Shown: positions 33,882-42,686 of the stretch, piece after piece
How the letters are laid out: each line of letters opens with the position of its first letter
Position numbering within the stretch: position 1 is the first letter of the stretch
Assembly (NCBI RefSeq): GCF_013520865.1
Contig: NZ_JACDXJ010000001.1
Coordinates: 62,001-126,000 of the forward strand
Direction: 5' to 3'
DNA: 64,000 bases
Source: Microvirga mediterraneensis
GTDB taxonomy: Bacteria; Pseudomonadota; Alphaproteobacteria; Rhizobiales; Beijerinckiaceae
Program-made: the position numbers and the translations under genes
Notes under the pieces: generated by a model
What the model was told of the DNA's origin: nothing
The model's input: the letters and a program-made list of their open reading frames with translations, nothing else
The model's database searches: none

Positions 33882-34659
33882 GCACGGGCTCCTGCCTGGG
33901 GAAGCGACCGATGGTCCAGCCGCCGTCGACGGCAAGAACCTGGCCCGTGACGAAGGATGCCTCGTCCGAGGCGAGGAACCGCACGGCCCGGGCGATGTCG
34001 AGCGGCGTGCCCGCCCGGACAAGCGGAGTCTGCTCGATCATGATCTGGCGGCGCCAGGGCTCCGACCGAATGCGCTCGGCGGTCAGCGGGGTTTCGACAA
34101 GGCCTGGAGCGACAGCGTTGACGCGGATACCGGACGGTCCGAAATCCGTAGCCATCTGGCGCGTCATGCCCACGACCGCAGCCTTCGACACCGAATAGGC
34201 TGCCGAGTTATAGGCCCCGACCAGGCCGAAGACCGAGGCCGTGTTCACAATCGCTCCACGGCCCGCACGGATCATCAGCGGCACTCCCCAGCGGGACAAT
34301 GCAAAGGCGCCTTTGACGTTGATGTCGAAATAGCGCTGCAAGTCCTCATCCGTGGTCTCGACTGCGTGAGAACCACGGCCGATGCCAGCGTTGTTGACCA
34401 GAATGGAAAGCGTGAGGCCGTTCTTGGAGAGTTCGGCATCGATCTTGGCGCCGAGCTCCGGATCGGTAACGTCGCCTTGCAGAGCAATCACGCGTGGTCT
34501 GCGGGCTGAGAGCGCATCGATGCCGGCCACTTCGCGATCGACCGCAATGACGGTCGCGCCGGCAGCCAGGAGAGCCTCGGCGATGGCCTCGCCGATTCCT
34601 TGGCCCGCGCCCGTCACAACAGCGGTGCGGCCCTCGAGAGTTGTGATGTCGAAACTCAT
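33871..34659 (-). CDS. SDR-family oxidoreductase
   Basis: A 262-residue classical short-chain dehydrogenase: cofactor motif TGAGQGIGEAIA, NNAGIG, and the catalytic YSVSK (YxxxK). VIAVDRE after strand two has an acidic residue, favouring NAD. It is 10 bases downstream of a second SDR and overlaps the flavoprotein gene. In this operon it probably oxidises an alcohol or reduces a ketone of the TRAP-imported compound. Confidence 0.88.
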   Translation of the reverse strand: MSFDITTLEGRTAVVTGAGQGIGEAIAEALLAAGATVIAVDREVAGIDALSARRPRVIALQGDVTDPELGAKIDAELSKNGLTLSILVNNAGIGRGSHAVETTDEDLQRYFDINVKGAFALSRWGVPLMIRAGRGAIVNTASVFGLVGAYNSAAYSVSKAAVVGMTRQMATDFGPSGIRVNAVAPGLVETPLTAERIRSEPWRRQIMIEQTPLVRAGTPLDIARAVRFLASDEASFVTGQVLAVDGGWTIGRFPRQEPVHVD

Positions 34660-34669
34660 GACGGACGCC

Positions 34670-35404
34670 TCAGAATGCCGCAGTGCCGCCGACCGATCGG
34701 CCGCCGTCGACGATCAGGACCTGCCCGGTGACGAAATTGGCGCGCTTATCGGCGAAGAACGCAACCGCATGGGCGATGTCTTCCGGGATCCCCAGTTCGC
34801 CGGTGGGCTGCTGGTCGCGCAGCAAGTGGACATCCGGGCGAGACAGTAGCATGTCCGTCTGGATGACGCCCGGTGCCACGGCATTCACCGTGATCTGCCT
34901 GTCGCCCAACTCGAGCGCCAATGCTTTCGTGAAGCCGGCTACAGCGGCCTTCGACGAAACATAATGTGCATAGTTGCGCGCGCCGAATGCCGCGCGTGAG
35001 CAAAGGTTGATGATCCGGCCCCATCTCGGCAACCTGCGCGCTGCCTGCTGGCAAAGATGGAACATGCCGACCAGGTTGACTTCGTACATCCTGCGGAAGT
35101 CGTCGGCCGTCAGCTCATCGAAGGCCTTCACATTGAAGATGCCGGCATTGTTCACCAGAACCTGAAGGTTATCAGCACCGTCGATCAACGCCTGTGTGGC
35201 GCTCGGATCGGTGATATCGAGAATTTCGGCGCGCGCTTCGAAACCACGGGACAGGATCTGGCCCACGGTCTCAACCGCGGGTCCTTCGGCGCGGTCGGCT
35301 ACGATCACGGAGAAACCGTCTTCCGCCAGACGATGCGCGATGGCGCGGCCGATTCCGGACCCGGCACCAGTGACAATGGCAGCTTGAAGACTGCGTTCCG
35401 ACAT
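34670..35404 (-). CDS. SDR-family oxidoreductase
   Basis: A 244-residue classical SDR: TGAGSGIGRAIAHRL, VIVADRAE, NNAGIF and YVSSK. The start at 35404 is directly behind GAGGAAGAG, which lies inside a seven-codon upstream extension, so the shorter start is preferred. It follows dctP after a palindrome-containing gap and precedes another SDR. The sequence differs clearly from the other two SDRs of the operon, so they are likely to act on different hydroxyl or keto groups. Confidence 0.88.
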   Translation of the reverse strand: MSERSLQAAIVTGAGSGIGRAIAHRLAEDGFSVIVADRAEGPAVETVGQILSRGFEARAEILDITDPSATQALIDGADNLQVLVNNAGIFNVKAFDELTADDFRRMYEVNLVGMFHLCQQAARRLPRWGRIINLCSRAAFGARNYAHYVSSKAAVAGFTKALALELGDRQITVNAVAPGVIQTDMLLSRPDVHLLRDQQPTGELGIPEDIAHAVAFFADKRANFVTGQVLIVDGGRSVGGTAAF

Positions 35405-35436
35405 ATTCTCTTCCTCGGATTTCATCTTGCCGTCGG

Positions 35437-35462
35437 GGAGCGGCGATCGCGATCGCCGCTCC
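35437..35462 (-). terminator. 26-base perfect palindrome after dctP
   Basis: A gapless perfect inverted repeat with half-site GGAGCGGCGATCG sits 11 bases beyond the dctP stop, between dctP and the next SDR. As RNA it forms a very stable hairpin. There is no T-tract, so it is more likely a 3'-protecting or attenuating element than a full terminator, matching the hairpins behind two other binding-protein genes of this window. Confidence 0.6.
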
Positions 35463-35473
35463 AGGCTCAGGGT

Positions 35474-36592
35474 CTAGAGGCCGAAGCTCTTCTCGTCGAC
35501 CTTTGAAAAGATCTCATCGGCGACGAGCTTGGCGACGGCATCCTCGTTGTTGGCGTCGATTCCTTCCAGGAGCTTGGTCCACTTGGCCTGGAGGTCGAGA
35601 AACTGTTTCGCGACATCGGTCGGATCCTGCACGCGGCGCTCCTTGGCGGTGCGGCCGGGATAAGTGTCGACCACGTTGGCGCGAAATTTGGCCAGGGCCT
35701 CTACCAGAGACGCATCGGGTTCGTTGATCTTCAGTCCGCGCTCCTGCGAGCCCTTCAGTGCCTTGCTGACGGCCTGCGAATAGGCGATCTGCACGCGAGC
35801 GACGCTGCGGGCAGTGACATCGAGCAACTTGCGGCGGTTCTCGGGGCCGATGTTGGACCAGAAGTCCTTGTTATAGACATAGGTAACCCCGAGCGAAGTC
35901 CCCTGCTCGAGCATGGTGATTGTCTTGACCACCTCCCAGAGCTTGAGGCCCGTTTCGAGGCTGGTCGGGTCGGTCAGCGTGCAGTCGATCGAACCACGCT
36001 CGAGGCCGGAATAGACGTCTGCGGCCGTGACGGCCACCGGGATGGCGCCGAGAGAAGCGACCCATTCGTTCTGAGCGGTGCCGGCCGTGCGAATCTTGAG
36101 GCCCTTGACGGCATTCAGATCACGCACGTCGCGCATGCACAACATCAGGTAGGTCGGCGTGGAGTATCCAGCCAGGGCGACCGTGCCGTGCTTGGCGAAC
36201 TCGTCCTTTATCCTTTTGTTCGTGAGGACGGTCTCCGTCAGAGCGAAGGCGGTCGCCATGTCGTTCTTTGCCACGAAGGCAAGATCGTTGATCAGGCCCG
36301 AGAGCGGCAGCTCCGAAGGAGTGTAGGAAGTGGCGACGAGCCCGAGCTGAGCCACATTATCGCCAAGAGCGCCCAGCGTCGTCTGCGCCGGAACCAGCGA
36401 ACCCGACGAGTAGAGCTCAAAATCGATCTTCCCGTTGGTGGCGGCTTTCACGTCAGCCAGAAAAGGCACGTAACCAACGCTCGTCAGGATGTGGCTCGGT
36501 GCCAGCCAAGTCGTCGCCTGATACTTATCGGCACGAGCCGCACCGGTCATCAGGGCCAGCGAAACGGCGGTTGCGGTCAGAATCTTTCTCAT
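35474..36592 (-). CDS. dctP: TRAP transporter substrate-binding protein DctP
   Basis: A 372-residue periplasmic protein with a signal peptide ending at ARA (about residue 21). DctP features include WLAPSHILTSVGYVPF and GLKIRTAG with R168 at the position of the carboxylate-binding arginine. The start at 36592 follows GGGAGAGAG. It belongs to the order SDR-dctQ-dctM-dctP-SDR-SDR-flavoprotein. The ligand is therefore probably a carboxylated alicyclic or steroid-like compound rather than a C4-dicarboxylate. Confidence 0.9.
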   Translation of the reverse strand: MRKILTATAVSLALMTGAARADKYQATTWLAPSHILTSVGYVPFLADVKAATNGKIDFELYSSGSLVPAQTTLGALGDNVAQLGLVATSYTPSELPLSGLINDLAFVAKNDMATAFALTETVLTNKRIKDEFAKHGTVALAGYSTPTYLMLCMRDVRDLNAVKGLKIRTAGTAQNEWVASLGAIPVAVTAADVYSGLERGSIDCTLTDPTSLETGLKLWEVVKTITMLEQGTSLGVTYVYNKDFWSNIGPENRRKLLDVTARSVARVQIAYSQAVSKALKGSQERGLKINEPDASLVEALAKFRANVVDTYPGRTAKERRVQDPTDVAKQFLDLQAKWTKLLEGIDANNEDAVAKLVADEIFSKVDEKSFGL

Positions 36593-36659
36593 TGTCTCTC
36601 TCCCTAGAAAATTTCGTGCGGGCGGCGGGCGCATGGATCCCGTCGCGCCACGCGGTATT

Positions 36660-37964
36660 TTACTTCGCCATGAGTTCCGGCAGCGACAGGCTGAGAGCCG
36701 GGAAGGCGATCAGCGCCGCGAGCACGAACAGGTCGACGACGATGAACCAAGTGACACCACCGAAGATCTGATTGAGCGAAACGCGACCGCCCAGCGAAGA
36801 TTTTATGACGAAGACGTTCATACCGACCGGCGGGCTGATCAATCCAATCGTCATCAGCTTGATGACCAGGATGCCGAACCAGGTGAGATCCACACTATGG
36901 CTGGACAGGACCGGCGCCAGGACCGGCATGGTGAGCAGCATGATGGAAACCTCCTCCATGAAAGTACCCATCAATGCAAGAATGACGCAGACGAGGATGA
37001 TCATGGTCATCGTGTCGTAGCCGTCGAAGAAGCCCATTACCCAGGTCGGTATCGTGGCGAGCGCCACGAAGCGGGCAAACAGCGCCGCACCGAGCACGAT
37101 CATGAAGATGGCCGAAGTTCCCGAAGCCGTATCGATCAGCGCACGGCGCAGCATGCGGTAGTTGAGGCGACCGCGCATGACCGCGACCGCGCAGGCCAGA
37201 AACGCCCCTACGGCCCCGGATTCCGTCGCGGTGAAGACGCCGGTGAAGATGCCTCCCATCACGATGAAGGTGATCACCGGCAAGGGCCAGGCGTCCCGCA
37301 GGAGAGCCCATTTCTCGGCCCTCGTCGTCTTGTCGACATAGCGCGGCGCGAGATCCGGATTGATCGTGCAGCGCACGGTGATCATCATGATGAACGCCGC
37401 CGCTGTGAGAACTCCAGGAACGAAGCCGGCCATGAAGAGCGTATTGATGGATGTATCGACCAGCAGGCAATAGATGATCATCAATACCGACGGCGGGATC
37501 AAGGCTGCCAGTGTTCCGGAAGCCGCGACGGAGCCTGTCGCGAGACCCGCATCATACTTGCTGTCCAGCATCTCAGGAACCGCTATGCGCGAGAAGGCGG
37601 CGGATGTCGCCACACTCGAGCCACTTGCAGCGCCGAAGAGCGCGGATGCGAAGACCGTCGAGGAGGCAAGACCGCCCGGAATCCGGGCGAGGAAGATCCG
37701 CGCCGCGCCGAACAGGCTACGTGTCAGGCCCGCCTCAACCGCCACGAACCCCATGAAGAGGAACATCGGGACGGCAGAGAGATTCCAGTCGCCGATGAGG
37801 TTGAACGGGATCGCTTTCGATATTCCGATCGCCGCGCTGAGGCCCATCATTGCCCAGATGCCGAAGAAGGCAGTAACGCCCATGGCGACGCCAATCGGTA
37901 CGCGGATGCCAATCAGAGCAAGGATGGCGATAATACCGATCAAGCCGATTTCGAGACGTTCCAT
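36660..37964 (-). CDS. dctM: TRAP transporter large permease DctM
   Basis: A 434-residue membrane protein with about 12 helices: GIRVPIGVAMGVTAFFG, ASGSSVATSAAFSRIAVPEM, GTLAALIPPSVLMIIY, VFTATESGAVGAFLAC, and LISPPVGMNVFVI near the end. It is the translocation subunit of the second TRAP system. It is 10 bases downstream of dctQ and 67 bases before dctP, a Q-M-P order unlike the P-Q-M order at 4.6 kb. Confidence 0.93.
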   Translation of the reverse strand: MERLEIGLIGIIAILALIGIRVPIGVAMGVTAFFGIWAMMGLSAAIGISKAIPFNLIGDWNLSAVPMFLFMGFVAVEAGLTRSLFGAARIFLARIPGGLASSTVFASALFGAASGSSVATSAAFSRIAVPEMLDSKYDAGLATGSVAASGTLAALIPPSVLMIIYCLLVDTSINTLFMAGFVPGVLTAAAFIMMITVRCTINPDLAPRYVDKTTRAEKWALLRDAWPLPVITFIVMGGIFTGVFTATESGAVGAFLACAVAVMRGRLNYRMLRRALIDTASGTSAIFMIVLGAALFARFVALATIPTWVMGFFDGYDTMTMIILVCVILALMGTFMEEVSIMLLTMPVLAPVLSSHSVDLTWFGILVIKLMTIGLISPPVGMNVFVIKSSLGGRVSLNQIFGGVTWFIVVDLFVLAALIAFPALSLSLPELMAK

Positions 37965-37974
37965 CCCAGCTTCC

Positions 37975-38502
37975 TTAGATTTCTACCGTCGAATTAGGAT
38001 CTGCCTCGCGTCCGTGCTCTCCCCTGACCACACGCATCAACAGCACCACCACAGCAAGACAGAACCCGAACGGCAGCAGGAATTTCGCCGGCCATGTCGT
38101 GATGCGCCATATGCCGTCCACGGTCTCGTTGACCCTCCAGGCGCGGACAGCGAGGTCCCAGGAAAACCAAGCCAGCACGCTGTAATAGATTGCCGAAATG
38201 AGATCGGCCGTCACCAGCATGAGCTTCTGAGCACGCTCGGGAACCTTTTCGTAGATCACCTCCACGACGATCGAGCCACCCGCCGCCTCCACATAGGCAA
38301 TCGGAAGGAAAACGGCGCCGATCATGTAATAGGCGGCGACGACTTCAGCCGTGCCGGGTAGAGGGGCGTTGAAGAGGTACTTGCCCAGCACGTCGATCAT
38401 GACGTGGATCATCATCAGCAGGATCACGAGCCCCGCAACCCACGCCAACATTTGGGGCAATCTTTCGGCAAGCCTTACCATGGTTTCCTCCGTGGCGCTC
38501 AT
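37975..38502 (-). CDS. dctQ: TRAP transporter small permease DctQ
   Basis: A 175-residue inner-membrane protein with four helices and the family-like segment DVLGKYLFNAPLPGTAEVVA. It works with DctM. It lies 5 bases downstream of an SDR gene and 10 bases upstream of dctM, so it is cotranscribed with both. The weakly conserved sequence is normal for DctQ. Confidence 0.87.
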   Translation of the reverse strand: MSATEETMVRLAERLPQMLAWVAGLVILLMMIHVMIDVLGKYLFNAPLPGTAEVVAAYYMIGAVFLPIAYVEAAGGSIVVEVIYEKVPERAQKLMLVTADLISAIYYSVLAWFSWDLAVRAWRVNETVDGIWRITTWPAKFLLPFGFCLAVVVLLMRVVRGEHGREADPNSTVEI

Positions 38503-38507
38503 CCGCC

Positions 38508-39266
38508 CTATTGCATCCGGTAGCCGCCATTGACGTCGATCACAGAGCCCGTGATGTAGGACGCATCCTTGCTCATCAGGAAGGCAACGGCGCCAGCGAC
38601 GTCTTCGGGACTGCCAACCCGCTGGAGAGGAATGTTTCCGGTGACGGAAGCATAGTTCTCGGGGTCCAGCGATTGATGCAGCATGGGCGCATCGATCAGG
38701 CCGGGAGCGACCGCATTGATTGTGATGCCCATAGGGGCAGCTTCACGGGCAGCGGCCTTGACGAGACCGAGAACGGCACTCTTGCTGGCGATATAGGCGG
38801 AACTCGAACGATACCCGCCGAGCTGCGCAGCGACCGATGAGAACGCCACGAAGCGCCCGCCTTCGACTGGCTCTCGCGTGCGAGCACGGAGATACTCGCG
38901 CAGGAGCAGGAAGGTGCCGGTGCTATTGACTCGTTGCGTCAGGTCCCACTCATCCAAGGAGATCTCGGTCAGCGGCGGGCGCTGCCCGCCATTCCTCAGC
39001 AGCAGGATGCCCGCCGCGGCCACCACGATGCCGATCTTTGCCTCGGAGGCCTCAACATCGTTGAAAAGCTTCTGGACCTTCGCTTCATCCGTCACGTCGA
39101 GGACGAGAGCCTTGTGTCCAGAGCCTGGCAGGGATGCCACGACCTCTGCGACGCCGGCCTCATTGGAATCAGTGGCGATGACAGGAATGCCATCATTGGC
39201 GAGCCGCTGCACGATGGCTCGGCCGATTCCGCCTGCAGCCCCGGTCACGAGGGCATAGATCGTCAT
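38508..39266 (-). CDS. SDR-family oxidoreductase
   Basis: A 252-residue SDR and the first gene of the operon: TGAAGGIGRAIVQRL, VIATDSNE and YIASK. The usual NNAG is replaced by AAAG (VVAAAGILLL), an allowed variation. It ends 5 bases before dctQ. Being promoter-proximal it is expected to be the most expressed of the three SDRs. Confidence 0.87.
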   Translation of the reverse strand: MTIYALVTGAAGGIGRAIVQRLANDGIPVIATDSNEAGVAEVVASLPGSGHKALVLDVTDEAKVQKLFNDVEASEAKIGIVVAAAGILLLRNGGQRPPLTEISLDEWDLTQRVNSTGTFLLLREYLRARTREPVEGGRFVAFSSVAAQLGGYRSSSAYIASKSAVLGLVKAAAREAAPMGITINAVAPGLIDAPMLHQSLDPENYASVTGNIPLQRVGSPEDVAGAVAFLMSKDASYITGSVIDVNGGYRMQ

Positions 39267-39307
39267 GGGTTCTTCCTGAATATTTTCTTGCGATGCTAAG
39301 GTTTCGA

Positions 39308-39372
39308 TAAATTGGATCCAAAGTTAGCGATTAACAACCATACTTTGGTCTCATTGGCTTAAATTGGATCCA
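39308..39372. promoter_or_regulatory. Pair of candidate GntR operators (TAAATTGGATCCA)
   Basis: Two copies of the 13-base sequence TAAATTGGATCCA, at 39308-39320 and 39360-39372, lie in the divergent promoter between the SDR-TRAP operon and the GntR gene. The core TTGGATCC(A/T) is palindromic, and the first copy, TTGGATCCAA, is perfect. Their start-to-start distance is 52 bases, five helical turns, which would let two dimers bind the same DNA face. Confidence 0.6.
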
Positions 39373-39424
39373 TTATAGGATCGGCGCCACTTGCGCTTGC
39401 CGACGTACGCGGTATTTTCGAAGC

Positions 39425-40180
39425 ATGAGCACTTCGAGCACATTCCCCTCTTCTGAGATCACAAGCGCCGATCAAGTCGCGAAAACGATCCGCGAGAAGA
39501 TCCTGGAGGGCGAGCTGGAGCCCGGGCGACGGCTCCAGCAGGATCATCTATCGGATATGCTCGGCGTTTCCCGGACGCCCCTTCGGACGGCGTTGGCCAT
39601 GATCGCCCAGGAGGGGCTCATCGATTACGAGGCCAACCGAGGCTATCGCGTCCGGGCGTTTTCCATCTCCGAGGTGCGGGATGCCTTCGCCGTGCGCGCG
39701 CAACTGGAGGGTTTCGCCTGCCGCTGCGCAGCAGCGCGAAAAGTTTCGGACGCAGTCATCGCAAAATTCGAGTCTCTGGTGACCGAGGGCGACCGCCTTC
39801 TCTCCGGTGGAATGCTGGATCCCTCCCTGCTGCCCGCCTACCGACGCATGAATGTGGAATTCCATCAGCTGATCATATCCCTGGCCGGTAATTCCTGGAT
39901 CGAAAGCTTCGTGCGGCAAACGCACAATGTCCCCCTGGTGTCCGACCGCATCATCCTCTGGGACAACTATGACATCATCTACCGCTCCCATGACGATCAT
40001 CATCGGATTGCAAAGGCTATTGCTCAAGGAGAGGGCATCCGAGCCGAGAACCTGATGATCGAGCACGTTACATTCGCAGGAAATCTCTTGGCGGAGAGGC
40101 TCGAAATGGATCCACGGGGGGTCCTGACGTCGCAGAGCAAGCCATCGAACGGTTTATCAAAGTCTCGTAAGAACGGATAG
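39425..40180 (+). CDS. GntR-family regulator (FCD subgroup)
   Basis: A 251-residue regulator. The winged helix (about residues 15-80) has AKTIREKILEGELEPGRRLQ and LSDMLGVSRTPLRTALAMIA. The FCD domain (about 90-220) follows with an RMNVEFHQLI histidine and a late DDHHRIAKAI. It is divergent from the seven-gene SDR/TRAP operon and probably its repressor, with a metabolite of that pathway as inducer. A GST gene follows after 5 bases. Confidence 0.9.
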   Translation: MSTSSTFPSSEITSADQVAKTIREKILEGELEPGRRLQQDHLSDMLGVSRTPLRTALAMIAQEGLIDYEANRGYRVRAFSISEVRDAFAVRAQLEGFACRCAAARKVSDAVIAKFESLVTEGDRLLSGGMLDPSLLPAYRRMNVEFHQLIISLAGNSWIESFVRQTHNVPLVSDRIILWDNYDIIYRSHDDHHRIAKAIAQGEGIRAENLMIEHVTFAGNLLAERLEMDPRGVLTSQSKPSNGLSKSRKNG

Positions 40181-40185
40181 TTTTC

Positions 40186-40809
40186 ATGACCGCCCTTAAG
40201 CTCTTTCATTCGCCAGCCTCTCCCTATGTCCGCAAGGTCCTGGTCAGCGCACATGAGAAAGGCGTCGAGAACCAGATCGAACTGCTGCCGTCGGCGGCAG
40301 GCCCGGTTAAACGCGATCAAGCGATCGTTTCTCACAATCCATCAGGCAAGGTGCCGACCGCGATACTACCGGATGGACAGTCACTTTTCGACAGCCGTGT
40401 AATCTGTGCTTATGTGGATACGTTGAGTGACACGCCGCGTCTCGTGCCAGCCTCGCATGAGGAGCGATTCCGTGCGCTGACGCTCGAGGCGCTTGCAGAC
40501 TCCATTCTCGATGCTGCTCTGCTCTGCCGCTACGAGACGGTTTTGCGCCCCGAAGAGAAGCGCTGGACCGATTGGTACAACGGCCAGATGGAAAAGGTCG
40601 ACAGCGGCCTCGACGATCTGTCCCGCAATTGGCTCACCGCATTGCAGGGCCCGATTTCCGCCGGCACCATCGCCGTTGCCTGCGCGCTCGGTTACTTGGA
40701 CTTCCGTTTCTCCGACAAGGATTGGCGTACAGGCCGCGATGCGCTGGCCAGTTGGTACGGAGAGTTCGCCAAGCGCGACTCGATGAAGGCGACTTGGCCA
40801 CAAGGGTAA
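40186..40809 (+). CDS. Glutathione S-transferase family protein
   Basis: A 207-residue GST. The N-terminal thioredoxin-like domain has FHSPASPYVRKVLVSA (serine in the thiol-activating region), NPSGKVPTAI with the cis-proline, and DSRVICAYVD binding the gamma-glutamyl part. The C-terminal domain is all-helical. It is cotranscribed with the GntR gene (5-base gap). A role in the neighbouring catabolic operon, for example isomerisation or detoxication of a reactive intermediate, is possible but unproven. Confidence 0.87.
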   Translation: MTALKLFHSPASPYVRKVLVSAHEKGVENQIELLPSAAGPVKRDQAIVSHNPSGKVPTAILPDGQSLFDSRVICAYVDTLSDTPRLVPASHEERFRALTLEALADSILDAALLCRYETVLRPEEKRWTDWYNGQMEKVDSGLDDLSRNWLTALQGPISAGTIAVACALGYLDFRFSDKDWRTGRDALASWYGEFAKRDSMKATWPQG

Positions 40810-40945
40810 GCCGATCGTGTGGCGGGGCTCGTCTGCCTGCGCCCGGCGAACGGCGCGCGGGGTCGAGAGGCGCACATCTACCCGCCTGGTATCCCGGGCA
40901 TCTGGCGCGGCTTTGCGCGGGAAGATGCGACACAACAAAGGCTGA

Positions 40946-40983
40946 GAGCATCGGACGTGAGTTCGTATGGACGCCCGATGCTC
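40946..40983. repeat. Palindromic repeat after the GST gene
   Basis: A hairpin with perfect nine-base arms GAGCATCGG/CCGATGCTC. The inner 34 bases (40948-40981) have the same length and the same left arm GCATCGGACGTG as the element at 7734-7767. It lies in a 286-base gap between convergent genes, where it may also act as a bidirectional transcription stop. Nothing else was seen in that gap. Confidence 0.65.
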
Positions 40984-41095
40984 AAAGTCTAAGGGCACAA
41001 TGGCCAGCTCTGATCCAGCGTCGCCTCTGGATCGGGGGGCGGAGCAGACCAACGCCTGTTATATGGCGCCTTGATGGGAAAGCCCACCTGCCGGC

Positions 41096-41557
41096 TTAAG
41101 GCTTGACGAGGAGGATAGCCTCGATTTCGACTGCCATTCGATTAGGCAGCGACCCCATGCCGACAGCGGAACGCGCATGGCGGCCGGCGTCTCCCAGAAC
41201 ATCGACGAGGAGGTCCGAGCATCCGTTAATCACCTTCGGATGATCGAAGAAATCATCCTCGGCATTCACCATGCCAAGCAGCTTGACGACGGCCTCGACC
41301 CGGCTGAGCTCACCGAGGGCCGATTTCGCGACGGCCAAGAGGTTGAGCCCCGTAAGCCGCGCCTCCTCATAAGCCTCTTCGATTGAAATATCTCGTCCAA
41401 GGCGCCCCTGTCGATAGGATCCGTCCGAGCGCTTGGGCCCCTGTCCGGAGAGGTACAGCATATTGCCCGCCCAGCGATACGGCACATAGTTCGCGACTGG
41501 AACGGGTGCGTCAGGCAGGATGAGACCAAGGGCTTTCAGCTTCTCTTCAGGCGTCAT
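41096..41557 (-). CDS. RidA/YjgF-family enamine/imine deaminase
   Basis: A 153-residue protein of the RidA fold, longer than the usual 130. The active-site arginine is kept (R129 in HARSAVGMGSLP), as is the following VEIEAI glutamate. RidA hydrolyses 2-aminoacrylate and similar enamines released by PLP-dependent dehydratases. It is the last gene of an operon that starts with a PLP enzyme of the D-serine dehydratase type, which gives it a direct metabolic reason to be here. The gap to the LacI gene is 46 bases. Confidence 0.87.
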   Translation of the reverse strand: MTPEEKLKALGLILPDAPVPVANYVPYRWAGNMLYLSGQGPKRSDGSYRQGRLGRDISIEEAYEEARLTGLNLLAVAKSALGELSRVEAVVKLLGMVNAEDDFFDHPKVINGCSDLLVDVLGDAGRHARSAVGMGSLPNRMAVEIEAILLVKP

Positions 41558-41603
41558 GGCATTTTATCCGTCAGGTTTGGTGAGGTGAGTGTTATCGCGG
41601 AAT

Positions 41604-42686
41604 TTATGTGCTTCCGCGTTTAACGAGCTCCAATGCGACAGTCTCGCTGGACGACCCGTCCGTTTCTCCGTTCAGGCGGGCAAGCAGCATTTCGCCGGCT
41701 CGCCTGCCGATCTGGCGGCAATCCATCCGAATGGTCGTCAGGCCTGGCGGGATTTCGGCAGCCAGATCGCTATCGCCGAAACCGGCGATAGCAATGTCGC
41801 CCGGCATATTCAATCCGCGCCTGGAAGCCTCGAGGAGTGCGCCCATCGCAATGAGATCATTGGCGCAGAAGACAGCATCGATCTTCTCATGACTGTCAAG
41901 GAGCTGATTGAGAGCCCGCTGTCCATCCGAGAGGCCGGAAACCGTATCCAAGCTCAACTCTGCCACCAGCTTGAGTCCCGCGCTGCGCACACCGTCGCGA
42001 AAGCCGGCCAAGCGCAGCAGACCGCGACCGCCGCTTCGGCCAATGAAGGCGACGCGGCGGTATCCTTGCGCGGCGAAGTGCTGGGCGACCATTCGACCGC
42101 CATCGGTGTTGGAAAACCCGACCAGCATATCGATCGGATCCGGCGGGAAAGCCCATGTCTCTATGACGGGGACACCGAGCTCGCGCAGGAACGAGCGGTT
42201 CTCTTCGAGCTCTACCACTCCCGTGAACAAGACAGCCGCCGGGCGCAAGGCCAGGAGCGACTGGATCATCGATGTCTCCCTCGCGTAGGAATACGAGGTC
42301 TGCCCGATCATGAGCTGAAAGCCGCGCGGCTCCAGCACCTCGGCGCAACCTTGAACGGCCAGCCCGAATTGTTGACTGACGATGTTCGAAACGAAAGCCG
42401 CAACGATGTTCGAGCGCCCGGACCTCAGCGCTCGCGCGTGGGGATTGGATGCATAGCCCGTCACCTCGACGGCCTGTTGGACCTTGAGGCGCTTCTCCTC
42501 TGACACCCGGCCCGGTTGGTGCAGGGCCCGGGAAACCGTGATCGGCGACACCCCGGCGATGCGAGCCACTTCCTCGATGCGCACGGGTTTTCGCTCCCCT
42601 CCGTTCTCGGGAGTGACCGGCCTTCCGATACGGATCACTTGGTCGAAGGTTGGTGACACGAATCCCCCGCCTGGGTCCCCAATCAT
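41604..42686 (-). CDS. LacI-family transcriptional regulator
   Basis: A 360-residue repressor. After an unusual N-terminal extension of about 33 residues comes the LacI helix-turn-helix VRIEEVARIAGVSPITVSRA, the hinge ASNPHARALRSGRSNIVA, and a periplasmic-binding-protein-like effector domain with AGFGDSDLA. The ATG at 42686 overlaps the TGA of the deacylase gene, so it is translationally coupled to the operon it probably controls. Two LacI-type operators precede the operon. Confidence 0.9.
   Translation of the reverse strand: MIGDPGGGFVSPTFDQVIRIGRPVTPENGGERKPVRIEEVARIAGVSPITVSRALHQPGRVSEEKRLKVQQAVEVTGYASNPHARALRSGRSNIVAAFVSNIVSQQFGLAVQGCAEVLEPRGFQLMIGQTSYSYARETSMIQSLLALRPAAVLFTGVVELEENRSFLRELGVPVIETWAFPPDPIDMLVGFSNTDGGRMVAQHFAAQGYRRVAFIGRSGGRGLLRLAGFRDGVRSAGLKLVAELSLDTVSGLSDGQRALNQLLDSHEKIDAVFCANDLIAMGALLEASRRGLNMPGDIAIAGFGDSDLAAEIPPGLTTIRMDCRQIGRRAGEMLLARLNGETDGSSSETVALELVKRGST

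Noticed and set aside
36633..37997. 454-residue plus-strand frame over the second dctM
   Set aside because: It is the antisense of a membrane protein gene and consists mostly of Asp, Glu, Arg, His and Gln; it has no recognisable domain.
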